64,000 nucleotides of DNA from Christensenella tenuis. GTDB taxonomy: Bacteria; Bacillota; Clostridia; Christensenellales; Christensenellaceae. The position numbers and the translations under genes are program-made. The notes under the pieces were generated by a model. That model ran no database searches. It had not been told where the DNA came from and saw only the letters and a list, made by a program, of their open reading frames with translations. Numbering within the stretch: position 1 is the stretch's first letter; each line of letters begins with the position of its first letter. Location: the NCBI RefSeq assembly GCF_014287795.1, contig NZ_JACOON010000002.1, positions 372,001 through 436,000 of the forward strand. The letters run 5' to 3'. Shown here piece by piece: positions 8,194 to 16,395 of the stretch.

Positions 8194-9945
8194 TTGAAAA
8201 AGAAATTTGCATGGATCGTAGCAGTGCTGATGATCCTTACATTTCCAGTAGCCGCGTTTGCAGAAACGGAGCCGCCGGAACCGTCGCAGGAGCCCACTGC
8301 ACAAGAGCAGGCGGAAGGACAGCCGGAAGAAGCTCCCCAGGAAGAAGGGGCGCAACAGGAACAGTCTGCCGCTCCGGAAGCTTCCCCCACGCCCGAGCCA
8401 ACTCCTACGCCAACGGCAACCCCGCCGGAAACTTCCGAAACAAAGGAAGGCGCTCCAGAGGTTGATTTGTCGCAGATAACATCCCTTTCGGCAATGCTTG
8501 TCGATGCGGATACGGGCGAGGTTCTGTTTGCCAAAAATGCGGATTGGACGATTTTTCCGGCCAGTACCACTAAGCTGATGACGGCGATTCTTGTCGCGGA
8601 AAATTGTAAACCGGAAGATATGATCACTTTCACGGTAGATATGAAGACGGAGGTCAATAAATCGGGTGGCAGCATGATGGGCCTCAAGAACCTTCCCGTA
8701 GATTCCCAGATTTCCGTGAAGGATCTTTTCTACGGTCTCATGCTCTGTTCGGGAAATGATGCGGCGATTGTTCTGGGGATGCACATTGCGGGTACGGAAC
8801 AGGCCTTTGTAGATATGATGAACAGGAAGGCCCAGGAACTCGGCATGACGGGAACGCATTTTATCAACCCGCACGGGCTGTATATCCATAATGTCGGTTA
8901 CGACCATTATTCCACCGCCGCAGATATGGCAAAGCTTGCGGTGGAAGCAAAAAAATATCCGATGATTACGGAAGCGGAGGTTACGCAGACTTACACTTAT
9001 GAATCGCTCAGCGATTATTGCCAGGTCGAGAACCTCCCGCCCGATACGATAGAAAATTCTAATTATTTGATTCATACCCCGGTATCCAAACCGGAACTGG
9101 CAACCTATCTATATGATAAAGCGACGGGGATGAAAACGGGAACGCTGGAAAATATCCTGCCCCCCGGCGCAACAGAATATATCAAATCCTACGGCTGCCT
9201 TGTCGCGTCCGCTTCTGATGGAAGCCTAAACCTGATTGCCGTTATCTTTGGGGATTTGTCGGTGGGTGATAAAGAGACGGGCGTACCCAATGCGTATGCG
9301 CGTTGGGATATTGCAAAATACCTGTTCGACTATGGGTTCGCCAACTATGCCAAGGTAGACCTTGCGCAGTTCGCTGCTCCTGTAGCGCTTACCGAGCAGA
9401 CCGAAAATTTTGCGGCAAACGATCCGGAGGAAGGCTCGCTCGAAGTGACGGCGGACCTCACCGGAGTCAAGTCCGATACGCAGCTATTGGATGCGGCTAC
9501 CGTGCAGGGGCTTCAGGATGGAAGTATCAAGCTGGAAGAAAAAACCAATATCGATACGCCGCTTCAGGCGCCGATCACGCAGGGGCAGCAAATCGGGACA
9601 GTCACCTATTCGCTCAACGGGCAGGAACTATATACCGCGCCGCTCATTGCGGGGCGGGACGTCTATCCCAAGGGAGAAGAGGCCGCAACGAGCGAGGAAT
9701 ATGGTGTGCCTGTATTTACATTTGAAGTATGGTACCTGTGGGTCATCGTTCCTGCGGCAGCTGTCCTCACGTTGCTTATTATCCGGACGGTAAACAAATC
9801 GCGGCGCAGGGCGCGCTATGCAAGGCGTACGGCGGCTGGCGGGAATGTAAGGCCGGGCCAAACCCGCACTGGGGGAGCTGTACAGCGCCGGAATGTGGAT
9901 ACGCGCAGCAGCCGGTCCGCGGGAAGCCGGAAACACAAATTATAA
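8194..9945 (+). CDS. D-alanyl-D-alanine carboxypeptidase (PBP5/DacA type, S11)
   Basis: Low-molecular-weight penicillin-binding protein that trims the terminal D-Ala of peptidoglycan stem peptides outside the membrane. It has 583 residues, longer than usual because of a Pro/Glu/Thr-rich linker (about residues 25-90) after the signal peptide and a membrane helix near the C-terminus (WYLWVIVPAAAVLTLLII) followed by a very basic tail. Peptidase S11 motifs are present in order: STTK (active serine), SGN and KTG. The start is a TTG at 8194, supported by AGAGG eight bases upstream and by the signal peptide beginning at once. Anchoring is by the C-terminal helix. Confidence 0.92.
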   Translation: MKKKFAWIVAVLMILTFPVAAFAETEPPEPSQEPTAQEQAEGQPEEAPQEEGAQQEQSAAPEASPTPEPTPTPTATPPETSETKEGAPEVDLSQITSLSAMLVDADTGEVLFAKNADWTIFPASTTKLMTAILVAENCKPEDMITFTVDMKTEVNKSGGSMMGLKNLPVDSQISVKDLFYGLMLCSGNDAAIVLGMHIAGTEQAFVDMMNRKAQELGMTGTHFINPHGLYIHNVGYDHYSTAADMAKLAVEAKKYPMITEAEVTQTYTYESLSDYCQVENLPPDTIENSNYLIHTPVSKPELATYLYDKATGMKTGTLENILPPGATEYIKSYGCLVASASDGSLNLIAVIFGDLSVGDKETGVPNAYARWDIAKYLFDYGFANYAKVDLAQFAAPVALTEQTENFAANDPEEGSLEVTADLTGVKSDTQLLDAATVQGLQDGSIKLEEKTNIDTPLQAPITQGQQIGTVTYSLNGQELYTAPLIAGRDVYPKGEEAATSEEYGVPVFTFEVWYLWVIVPAAAVLTLLIIRTVNKSRRRARYARRTAAGGNVRPGQTRTGGAVQRRNVDTRSSRSAGSRKHKL

Positions 9946-9977
9946 TCCAATCCATAAAAGCGGTTTTCTATACGGCC

Positions 9978-11453
9978 TTAAATGAAATATTCCAAAAGAT
10001 TCAGGCAACTTGTATCTTTGGCGGGCAGCTCTGCGATCAGGTCGCCCTCTTTCAGAACCAGGATACGGTCACACATACCTGAAAGCTCGGAAAAATCAGA
10101 AGAGACCATAATGATGCCCGCACCATTGCGGACAAGTTCATTCATGATATTGTAAATCTCTACTTTTCCGGCAATATCAATGCCTTGTGTGGGTTCGTCA
10201 AACAAGTAAATGCTGCAATTGGAATGCAGGCATTGGGCCACTACGATTTTTTGCTTGTTCCCGCCGCTCATATAGCTGATTTTTCCTCCGGGAACGGCGC
10301 CGTTGATAACAAAACGCTTGATCATCAGGGAACCTGCGATATTTTCTTCGCGGGGGTCGATGATGGAATGCTTACTAATTTTTTTCAGATCATGTATTGT
10401 GATGTTTTTAATAGCATCAAAATCAGGAAATAATGACTGTTTATCACGGTTTTCCGGGATGTAGCCAATCAACGGATGAATTTCTCTGCGGAGGGCTTTC
10501 GGCGCATCGGATATGTAGATGATATCGCCATCCTCTATTTCATCAAGCCCGGCAATTGCTTTCAAAAGCTGTGTGCGTCCGCTTCCGGCGATCCCGGCGA
10601 TCCCGATGATTTCACCGCGGCATAAATTGAAGCTGATATCATGGAGGAATCTGTTGCTGACATGAGAAAGCTCGAGGAGGGGTTCGCCCGGAGAAACCGG
10701 AAGTTTAGGATAATGCTCGCTCTTGGTCTCGCCTAACATAAGCTTCGTAAGTCTTCCTTTATCAATCTCTCTGGATGCGGCTTCCGCTGCTATACGTCCG
10801 TCCTTGAGGACAGTCACCCGGTCGGTGATTGACACCACTTCGCTGATCCGGTGCGTGATGTAAATGATGGCCATCCCATTTTGCCTGCATTCCTCCATCA
10901 CTTGGTAAACAAGAGCGATCTCGCTGCTGATCATGGAGGCGGAAAGTTCATCCAGGATAAGCACCTGCGGCTTGGCGAGCAGGCATCGCGCGAATTGCAG
11001 CAAAAATTTTTGGGCCTGCGGCAAATTCTTTGCCTTTGCAGATGGATCGACAGTGATGTGGAAACGCGAAAGCAACTCATAGGCTGTCTGCCGCATCTTC
11101 TTCGGGTTCAGTATCACCTTGCTGTGTGTAATCGGGTGATTCACAAACAGGTTATCGGAAATGGAGAGGTTATCAAAAATTGTAAGCTCCTGCATAGAGA
11201 TCACAACGCCGTGCCGCGACGCGTCAAACGGGGTATTGAAATTCACTTTTTTCCCATTTAAGCGGATGGTTCCTCCGCTGCGCTTTAAAACACCGGAAAC
11301 CACTTTTCCCAGTACGGACTTTCCTGCGCCATTGCAACCGACAAGCGCATGGATCTCAGAAGGATAGATTTTTAGCGTTACGTTGTCAAGCGCTTTTTGG
11401 CCGGAAAAATCTACGGACAAATCTTTCACTTCAAGAACAGGTGCTTTCATCAT
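9978..11453 (-). CDS. Orphan Rbs-type sugar ABC ATPase
   Basis: Double ATPase of the RbsA/MglA class, about 491 residues from the ATG at 11453 (a second ATG at 11450 fits the GGGG site slightly better). The first half has Walker A GCNGAGKS, a degenerate signature around LPQAQKF, and Walker B VLILDE followed by LSASM where EPTA is usual. The second half has GIAGSGRT, MSGGNKQK and LFDEPTQGIDIAGK. It follows the DeoR regulator gene by about 45 bases on the same strand. No permease or binding protein follows; the next gene is convergent. It may serve membrane parts encoded elsewhere, or the system downstream of 14 kb. Confidence 0.85.
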   Translation of the reverse strand: MMKAPVLEVKDLSVDFSGQKALDNVTLKIYPSEIHALVGCNGAGKSVLGKVVSGVLKRSGGTIRLNGKKVNFNTPFDASRHGVVISMQELTIFDNLSISDNLFVNHPITHSKVILNPKKMRQTAYELLSRFHITVDPSAKAKNLPQAQKFLLQFARCLLAKPQVLILDELSASMISSEIALVYQVMEECRQNGMAIIYITHRISEVVSITDRVTVLKDGRIAAEAASREIDKGRLTKLMLGETKSEHYPKLPVSPGEPLLELSHVSNRFLHDISFNLCRGEIIGIAGIAGSGRTQLLKAIAGLDEIEDGDIIYISDAPKALRREIHPLIGYIPENRDKQSLFPDFDAIKNITIHDLKKISKHSIIDPREENIAGSLMIKRFVINGAVPGGKISYMSGGNKQKIVVAQCLHSNCSIYLFDEPTQGIDIAGKVEIYNIMNELVRNGAGIIMVSSDFSELSGMCDRILVLKEGDLIAELPAKDTSCLNLLEYFI

Positions 11454-11496
11454 GATCCCCTTATAAACGGTATAAATAAATACCATTGCAGTACTG

Positions 11497-12300
11497 TCAG
11501 CCGATCGACGACGGATTAATTTTATACGATGTAAAAATTTTAATGCCGTTATTGAAAAAGTATTCCTTATATTCCTCCGGCGTTTTTTCATTGGAAATTA
11601 CAGCATCCGCCTCATTTAGAGATGCGATGCGCATAAAAGAGACCTCGTCGAACTTTGTATAATCCGCTATAAAAATAATCTCTTTGGAAACAGAACGGAT
11701 TTTGCTATAAATATTTGCCTGATCAATGTCGGAAACAGTAAATCCACCATTCATATCAATACCGGAAACGCTGATAAATGCCTTACTAAGATAAATTCCA
11801 TTTAGCGCCCGTTCAAAAATATCTCCGCTCAAGAACATTCCGGAGTGATTCAGGTTGCCGCCGGTGACGAGTAGATTACAAGATTTGTTTTTAGAGAATA
11901 CAGCTGCTACATTCAGGTTATTAGTGATGATATTAAGGCCCTGCCTCGATAAAAGTTCCCGGGCGGTTGCTGTACAGGCTGCTCCTGAGCCAAGGAATAT
12001 CCACTCGTTTTCCTGCACAAGATGTGCTGCAATCTGGGCGATATGCTCGTTTTCCCTGCCGTGAGGATCGTCTATATCCGGAACCATAGAGGGTGGGGCG
12101 GTATCCGTCTGATTTTGGGCAGCGTTTAAGATTGCGCCACCGTGGGAACGGACAATAAATCCCTCCTGCTCCAAATCCTCAAGATCGCTGCGAATCGTAA
12201 CGGCCGAGACGTTAAGCAGTGTGCTCAGCGTTTGCACATCGATCTGGGTTTGATCCAGGATAATCTCTTTTATTTTTTGCTGGCGGGCGGCTTTAAACAT
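11497..12300 (-). CDS. DeoR-family transcriptional regulator
   Basis: Sugar-phosphate-responsive repressor, 267 residues. The N-terminal winged helix-turn-helix is textbook DeoR: QQKIKEIILDQTQIDVQTL leads into VSAVTIRSDLEDLEQEGFI and the RSHGGAI turn. The C-terminal DeoRC domain (isomerase-like, about residues 80-255) carries FLGSGAACTATARELL and ITNNLNVA, typical of sugar-phosphate binding. It shares a strand with the orphan ATPase gene, which starts about 45 bases after its stop, so it probably controls its own operon and perhaps the sugar operon on the other strand from 13.2 kb. Confidence 0.9.
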   Translation of the reverse strand: MFKAARQQKIKEIILDQTQIDVQTLSTLLNVSAVTIRSDLEDLEQEGFIVRSHGGAILNAAQNQTDTAPPSMVPDIDDPHGRENEHIAQIAAHLVQENEWIFLGSGAACTATARELLSRQGLNIITNNLNVAAVFSKNKSCNLLVTGGNLNHSGMFLSGDIFERALNGIYLSKAFISVSGIDMNGGFTVSDIDQANIYSKIRSVSKEIIFIADYTKFDEVSFMRIASLNEADAVISNEKTPEEYKEYFFNNGIKIFTSYKINPSSIG

Positions 12301-12466
12301 GCTTTTTTACCCTGTTGCTTTCATCATTTTCCTATAATCTATTATGACCGGATTTATAGAAGTCGTCAATAGAGAATAAAATTTATGATAAAAAGATGAA
12401 ATATAAAATACAAAAAAGGCAAATATAAAAAAGAAAGGGGAGCTCTTTTCGTAACAGAATAAAATA

Positions 12467-12504
12467 GGGGCACCGCGTAACCTGAAAAGCTTGCACGGTG
12501 CCCC
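12467..12504 (-). terminator. Terminator of the VOC gene
   Basis: Nine-base GC-rich arms (GGGGCACCG and CGGTGCCCC) around a 20-base loop; on the minus strand TATTTTATT follows the stem. It separates the VOC gene from the DeoR gene. Confidence 0.75.
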
Positions 12505-12527
12505 AGAGTAGTGAGGAAACATTTTGA

Positions 12528-12929
12528 TTACAAAACTTCGTTCAATTCCAAGTGTTCTCCGTCCGGTCCGCGGAACAGAATCCACTTTGAACCATTCGGA
12601 AAGACCGCGCCATTGAAAACAATGTCTTCAGACTCAAAACGAACGCCTTTTTCAAGGAGAGAATCCCGGACGGCTTCAATATTGCGCACCTGGAGCGCGA
12701 TATGATCGACGATTCCATCCGGCCGTTTGGCAGGATGTGCAAACCGGACGGCTTCGATTATACAGCTCCCGTTTCCGAGGAAGGCGATTTGTGTTTTCCC
12801 ATCCGCATCGTCGATTTCACATTCATACAATGTATTGAATTCCAGGACGTCATGGTAAAATTTTTTCGTCCGTTCGATATTCTCTACAAAAAGCCCAATG
12901 TGTGCAAGCCCACAGATTTTTCCGTTCAT
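12528..12929 (-). CDS. VOC-superfamily (glyoxalase/bleomycin-resistance fold) protein
   Basis: Small metalloenzyme-fold protein of 133 residues made of two beta-alpha-beta-beta-beta modules. The expected metal ligands are visible: His in GLAHIGLFV, His in IVDHIALQV, and Glu in the closing GEHLELNEVL. The N-terminal KFYHDVLEF segment is typical. AAAAGGAG lies eight bases before the ATG. It has its own terminator and is divergent from the SDR-led sugar operon, sharing a 365-bp AT-rich intergenic region with it. The substrate cannot be told; family members act as lyases, isomerases, dioxygenases or binding proteins. Confidence 0.82.
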   Translation of the reverse strand: MNGKICGLAHIGLFVENIERTKKFYHDVLEFNTLYECEIDDADGKTQIAFLGNGSCIIEAVRFAHPAKRPDGIVDHIALQVRNIEAVRDSLLEKGVRFESEDIVFNGAVFPNGSKWILFRGPDGEHLELNEVL

Positions 12930-13180
12930 ATTCAGTTCTCCTTTTGTTTATTATTTTTTTGTGTGAAGAATGTCCTGTATTTAGTTTAGAATAAAAAAGA
13001 AAAAAAGTCCAGTAGAAATTTTCTAAAATTTGCGTTTGTTTTCAAAAAAACGAAATAAAAAAGAAAATAACAAAATGAACAAAATGGCTTTATATCGCTA
13101 AAAAATGACGATAATTGGACTGTGCAACGATGGCGCAAAAGTGAAAAGAAAAAATTAATAAATAAAAATAAAAATAAATA

Positions 13181-13232
13181 TTGACAAAAATACGATGATA
13201 TATTACGATGAAAACAAGCAAACGGTCGACCG
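13181..13232 (+). promoter_or_regulatory. Promoter with downstream palindrome, second sugar operon
   Basis: TTGACA at 13181-13186 and TACGAT at 13204-13209, spacer 17. The self-complementary decamer CGGTCGACCG at 13223-13232 falls just after the expected transcription start, a classic repressor position. The rest of the 365-bp divergent region (12930-13294) is A-rich with no other clear structure. Confidence 0.65.
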
Positions 13233-13294
13233 ATTCTAACGAATAAGCATTTTGAAAGTATTCAACAGGCGAAATTGGAAAAGAAGGTAAAATT

Positions 13295-14065
13295 ATGAAA
13301 ATTGCTGTTATTACAGGTGCAAGCAGTGGAATTGGATGCGTAGCGGCGGAAAAGCTTCTGACGCTCGGCTATCGGGTCGTAGCTGTAGACCGCAATGAAG
13401 AACGTCTCGTGGCAGCGAAAAACGTTCTGGCGGAGCGCTACCCGGGAAGGATTGCGTCATGGCGGACGGATGTAGCGGATGAGAAAAGCGTAGCGGAACT
13501 GGCGGGATTTGTAAAAAGAGAATTTAGAACATGCCATGCGCTCATAAATTGTGCGGGTGTGTTTCGCGGAGGGTTATTGCATGAAAGCCAGCCTGAAGAT
13601 TTTGATATTCAGATGGACGTGAATGTGAAGGGAATATATCACACTATGAAATATTTGATCCCGCTTATGATGGGCAATGAAACTGCCGCAGTCGTAAACC
13701 TCGCGTCCCTTTCCGGAATCAATGGGGATTATAATGCGCCGCTTTACTGTGCAAGCAAGTCCGCGGTGATCGGGCTTACCAAGGCGGCAGCGCTTGATTA
13801 TGCCGGAGATGGGATCAGGATCAATGTTGTTTCCCCTTCTGCAACGGCAACTCCGATGTTTTTGAACGGTTCTTCGGAAGCGGTGATCGATGCATTTCAG
13901 GAGGCGATCCCGGATCACAGGATTGGTCTTCCTGCGCAGGTGGCCGACGCGATTGCTTTTCTTGTTTCGGATGAATCTATCCATATTACGGGTCACAACC
14001 TATCGGTAGACGGCGGCCTTGCAGCGTGGAATGGGCAGCCGAAACAGGATAAGGAAAAGCAGTAA
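13295..14065 (+). CDS. SDR-family NAD(P)-dependent oxidoreductase
   Basis: Classical short-chain dehydrogenase/reductase, 256 residues. The Rossmann glycine motif TGASSGIG is at the N-terminus, NCAG follows at about residue 87, and the catalytic set is seen as the Ser of NLASLSG with YCASK (Tyr and Lys). The tail ends in HNLSVDGG, typical of the family. An Asp ending the second strand (VAVDRN) favours NAD over NADP. It is the first gene of a sugar uptake operon, so it likely oxidises or reduces the imported sugar or polyol. GAAGG precedes the ATG by about eight bases. Confidence 0.9.
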   Translation: MKIAVITGASSGIGCVAAEKLLTLGYRVVAVDRNEERLVAAKNVLAERYPGRIASWRTDVADEKSVAELAGFVKREFRTCHALINCAGVFRGGLLHESQPEDFDIQMDVNVKGIYHTMKYLIPLMMGNETAAVVNLASLSGINGDYNAPLYCASKSAVIGLTKAAALDYAGDGIRINVVSPSATATPMFLNGSSEAVIDAFQEAIPDHRIGLPAQVADAIAFLVSDESIHITGHNLSVDGGLAAWNGQPKQDKEKQ

Positions 14066-14108
14066 GCAGCGCATTATCGGCGAATGATAATGATTCAAGG
14101 AGCAGCCT

Positions 14109-14139
14109 GCGGGGCCGGATAAACGTGCGCCGGCCCCGC
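14109..14139 (+). other. GC-rich stem-loop between the SDR and lipoprotein genes
   Basis: Ten-base perfect arms (GCGGGGCCGG and CCGGCCCCGC) with an 11-base loop and no T-run. Just downstream, at 14162-14182, CCTTTG and CAAAGG flank a TATAAT-like box, which could mark a secondary promoter for the lipoprotein gene. Confidence 0.6.
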
Positions 14140-14213
14140 GGTCTCCCTCATTACCAGACGCCCTTTGATATAATACCAAAGGCCAGGAGCCATAGATAAA
14201 AGGAGGAAATGTT

Positions 14214-15323
14214 GTGAAAAAGATTTTATGTTTGGTTGTAGCAGTATTGCTGGCAGTAGCTGTATTCGCGGGATGCTCGGGGAGCACGGAGCCGGCAGGG
14301 AGCGAAGATGCATCCGCACAAAGTTCTGCCTCTGCGGAAACGGTGGGAAGCGAAAGCAGCGGAGCGGCATCCGCGGCCGGGAACTATCCGCGCGGCAATG
14401 GAGACGATACGCTCAAGATCGGCTTTGCCTGCATGGATATGTCCAATACATTCCATGCAACAGTAGCAAAATACTTTGAGCAGGAATGCGCGAACCGCGG
14501 AATCGAATGCATGGTGCTGGACGATAAGTTCGATGGCACGACTGCGACAGAAAACTGCCAGCTCATTTGTGACTCGGACTGCGACGTTTATGTAAGTGTT
14601 ATGGGTTTCATGGTCGGCGATACACTATCCGATATCTGTAAGGAAGCGGGCGTTCTCGCAATTGGAATGGATCAGCCCATTCCCGATTTTCCATTTTTTG
14701 GAGCAGACAACGTGACCGCTGGTTACTCTGCGGGGGAAGCCCTGGCAGAAGCGGCAATTGAGAAATGGGGAGAAAATCCGACAATCGACCTGTATATCGG
14801 ACTTGAGAGTCTTGCAGGTGCTGAAATCAATGATGCGAGAATGCATGAAGGAATGCTTGAGGGGATCCGCTCGAAGGTAGAAGTGCCGGATGAAATCTAT
14901 GTTCAGTGCGATGTAACGAACAACGATTCCCAGGTTGCAATGCGTTGGGTGGAGGATACCATTAATGCCCACCCGGAGGCGGAGCATATCCTGATCGGCG
15001 GATTTGTGGATGACTCCGGACAGGGAGCTGAAGCGGTCATTGAAAAGCTTGGCTATCAGGATAAAGCACTGATCGGAACGGTTGACGGCTCTACCCTGGC
15101 AATCAATAATTTCAAAAACCCGGATACGGCATGGGTATGCTCGGCAGCGCTGCTTCCGGAAATGTATGGGTACTATATGCTCGAGACGTTGGAACCCTAC
15201 CTGAAAGGGGAAACGGATGAACTCCCGGATTCGTGGAATGTTCCGCCGGTTGTCATTACCAAGGACGATTACGAACAGGTACTGACAGACAGTATTATTT
15301 ACGACGATTACCAGGTAGGCTGA
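14214..15323 (+). CDS. Sugar ABC transporter substrate-binding lipoprotein
   Basis: Second ribose-type binding lipoprotein, 369 residues. The start is a GTG at 14214 after AAAGGAGG. The signal peptide has the lipobox AGC (Cys near residue 21), followed by a long Ser/Ala/Glu linker to about residue 60 and then the type 1 periplasmic-binding fold (CMDMSNTFHATVAKYF, GMDQPIPDFPF, GTVDGSTLA). It feeds the permease pair and ATPase encoded downstream. It is preceded and followed by stem-loops, which fits high, separately tuned expression. The ligand is unknown; the operon's dehydrogenase and isomerase point to a sugar, sugar alcohol or inositol-like compound. Confidence 0.92.
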   Translation: MKKILCLVVAVLLAVAVFAGCSGSTEPAGSEDASAQSSASAETVGSESSGAASAAGNYPRGNGDDTLKIGFACMDMSNTFHATVAKYFEQECANRGIECMVLDDKFDGTTATENCQLICDSDCDVYVSVMGFMVGDTLSDICKEAGVLAIGMDQPIPDFPFFGADNVTAGYSAGEALAEAAIEKWGENPTIDLYIGLESLAGAEINDARMHEGMLEGIRSKVEVPDEIYVQCDVTNNDSQVAMRWVEDTINAHPEAEHILIGGFVDDSGQGAEAVIEKLGYQDKALIGTVDGSTLAINNFKNPDTAWVCSAALLPEMYGYYMLETLEPYLKGETDELPDSWNVPPVVITKDDYEQVLTDSIIYDDYQVG

Positions 15324-15338
15324 GAAAAGAGTATGCGC

Positions 15339-15368
15339 GCGGCGGAAGAAAATCTACTCTTCTGCCGC
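15339..15368 (+). other. Stem-loop after the second lipoprotein gene
   Basis: Eleven-base arms (GCGGCGGAAGA and TCTTCTGCCGC, one G-U pair) with an 8-base loop and no T-run. It sits in the same place, right after the binding-protein gene, as the stem-loop of the first sugar operon. Confidence 0.65.
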
Positions 15369-15397
15369 GGAAGATGCTTTGCAAAGGAGGACAAAAA

Positions 15398-16288
15398 ATG
15401 GCAACGTATGGCACAATTTATACTTATTGGGCAAAAAACTGGGATGGAAACGATCCGGTGGAACTCGTAAACCGGGTCGCGGATGCGGGGCTCACCGGAA
15501 TGGAGATACACGCCTCGGAGTTTGTCGGCTGGCCGGAAGATAAACTGGCAGATTTTAAGAAACTTGCGAAAGATCGGAATGTGGAGATCAACTATACGAT
15601 CTATCCGACGGAAGAACAGGGGCTGAGCTATTACAGCGAAGACCCGGCAGTTCGCACAAAGACTGTAGAGTATATGAAAGGACAGGTCGCGTGGGCGGTA
15701 AAAATGGGCGGGAAGGTCAGCAATACGACGATCCACTCCACATGGCCCGCAAAACCTGTTACGCCAATCACAGATAAAGAACCTTATTTTGAAAAAATCG
15801 CCGAGTGCATGAGGCCCATTTGTAAGACAGCAGAAGACGAAGGGTTGTTGCTGGCAACGGAGATCTCCAACCGTTTCGAGGGATTCATCGTCACGACGGT
15901 TGCGGAACTGCGGCATTTGATGGATCTTTCCGGGAATCCACAGGCGCTGGGTATTACCTTCGATACGTTCCATGCGAATATTGAGGAAGATGATATGGCC
16001 GCGGCCGTACGTCTTGCGGGTGATAAAATTTATCATGTACACTTGGGCGAAGCAAACCGGAGATTGCCGGGCCAGGGGAAGCAGATCAACTGGGATCTGT
16101 TTTTCAAGGAACTCAGAATGCTTGGTTACGATAAGATGCTGATGGTGGAGCCGTTTGTCGTGACTGGGGGCAGCGTTGCCTATAATACGTTCCTGTGGCG
16201 CGATCTTTCGGGAGGTGCGAACGAGGCCGAACTTACCAAACAGCTCCGGGAAAGTATGGAGTTTATCAAAAATAAATTTGAAGGATGA
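15398..16288 (+). CDS. Sugar phosphate isomerase/epimerase-like TIM-barrel protein
   Basis: Xylose-isomerase-like TIM barrel (AP endonuclease family 2 superfamily), 296 residues from the ATG at 15398, which follows AAAGGAGG. Metal-site features of the family are visible: GMEIHASE, the Glu of ATEIS, the HANIEED segment after TFDTF, HVHLGE, and VEPF near the end. Such enzymes isomerise or epimerise ketoses or act as inosose dehydratases. Its place between the binding-protein and permease genes, with an SDR gene upstream, suggests consecutive steps on the imported substrate. The exact reaction is not determinable from sequence. Confidence 0.85.
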   Translation: MATYGTIYTYWAKNWDGNDPVELVNRVADAGLTGMEIHASEFVGWPEDKLADFKKLAKDRNVEINYTIYPTEEQGLSYYSEDPAVRTKTVEYMKGQVAWAVKMGGKVSNTTIHSTWPAKPVTPITDKEPYFEKIAECMRPICKTAEDEGLLLATEISNRFEGFIVTTVAELRHLMDLSGNPQALGITFDTFHANIEEDDMAAAVRLAGDKIYHVHLGEANRRLPGQGKQINWDLFFKELRMLGYDKMLMVEPFVVTGGSVAYNTFLWRDLSGGANEAELTKQLRESMEFIKNKFEG

Positions 16289-16346
16289 CCATAGGCACTA
16301 AGCCCTGTATCGCTCCGCTGCTTAAGATGATGGGCGAAAAGGGGCG

Positions 16347-16373
16347 CCGCCCGGTTCCTCAAAAGCCGGGCGG
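16347..16373 (+). other. Stem-loop before the first permease gene
   Basis: Eight-base GC arms (CCGCCCGG and CCGGGCGG) with an 11-base loop, ending about ten bases before the permease ribosome binding site. No T-run follows; an mRNA-stability or partial-attenuation role is inferred. Confidence 0.55.
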
Positions 16374-16395
16374 TAAATACTGTTGGAGGAAGAGA

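Noticed and set aside
8077..9075. Minus-strand frame of 332 residues opposite the carboxypeptidase
   Set aside because: Overlaps the Pro/Ala-rich linker and catalytic domain of a clear S11 enzyme; composition is Arg/Phe/Ser-rich as expected for a shadow.
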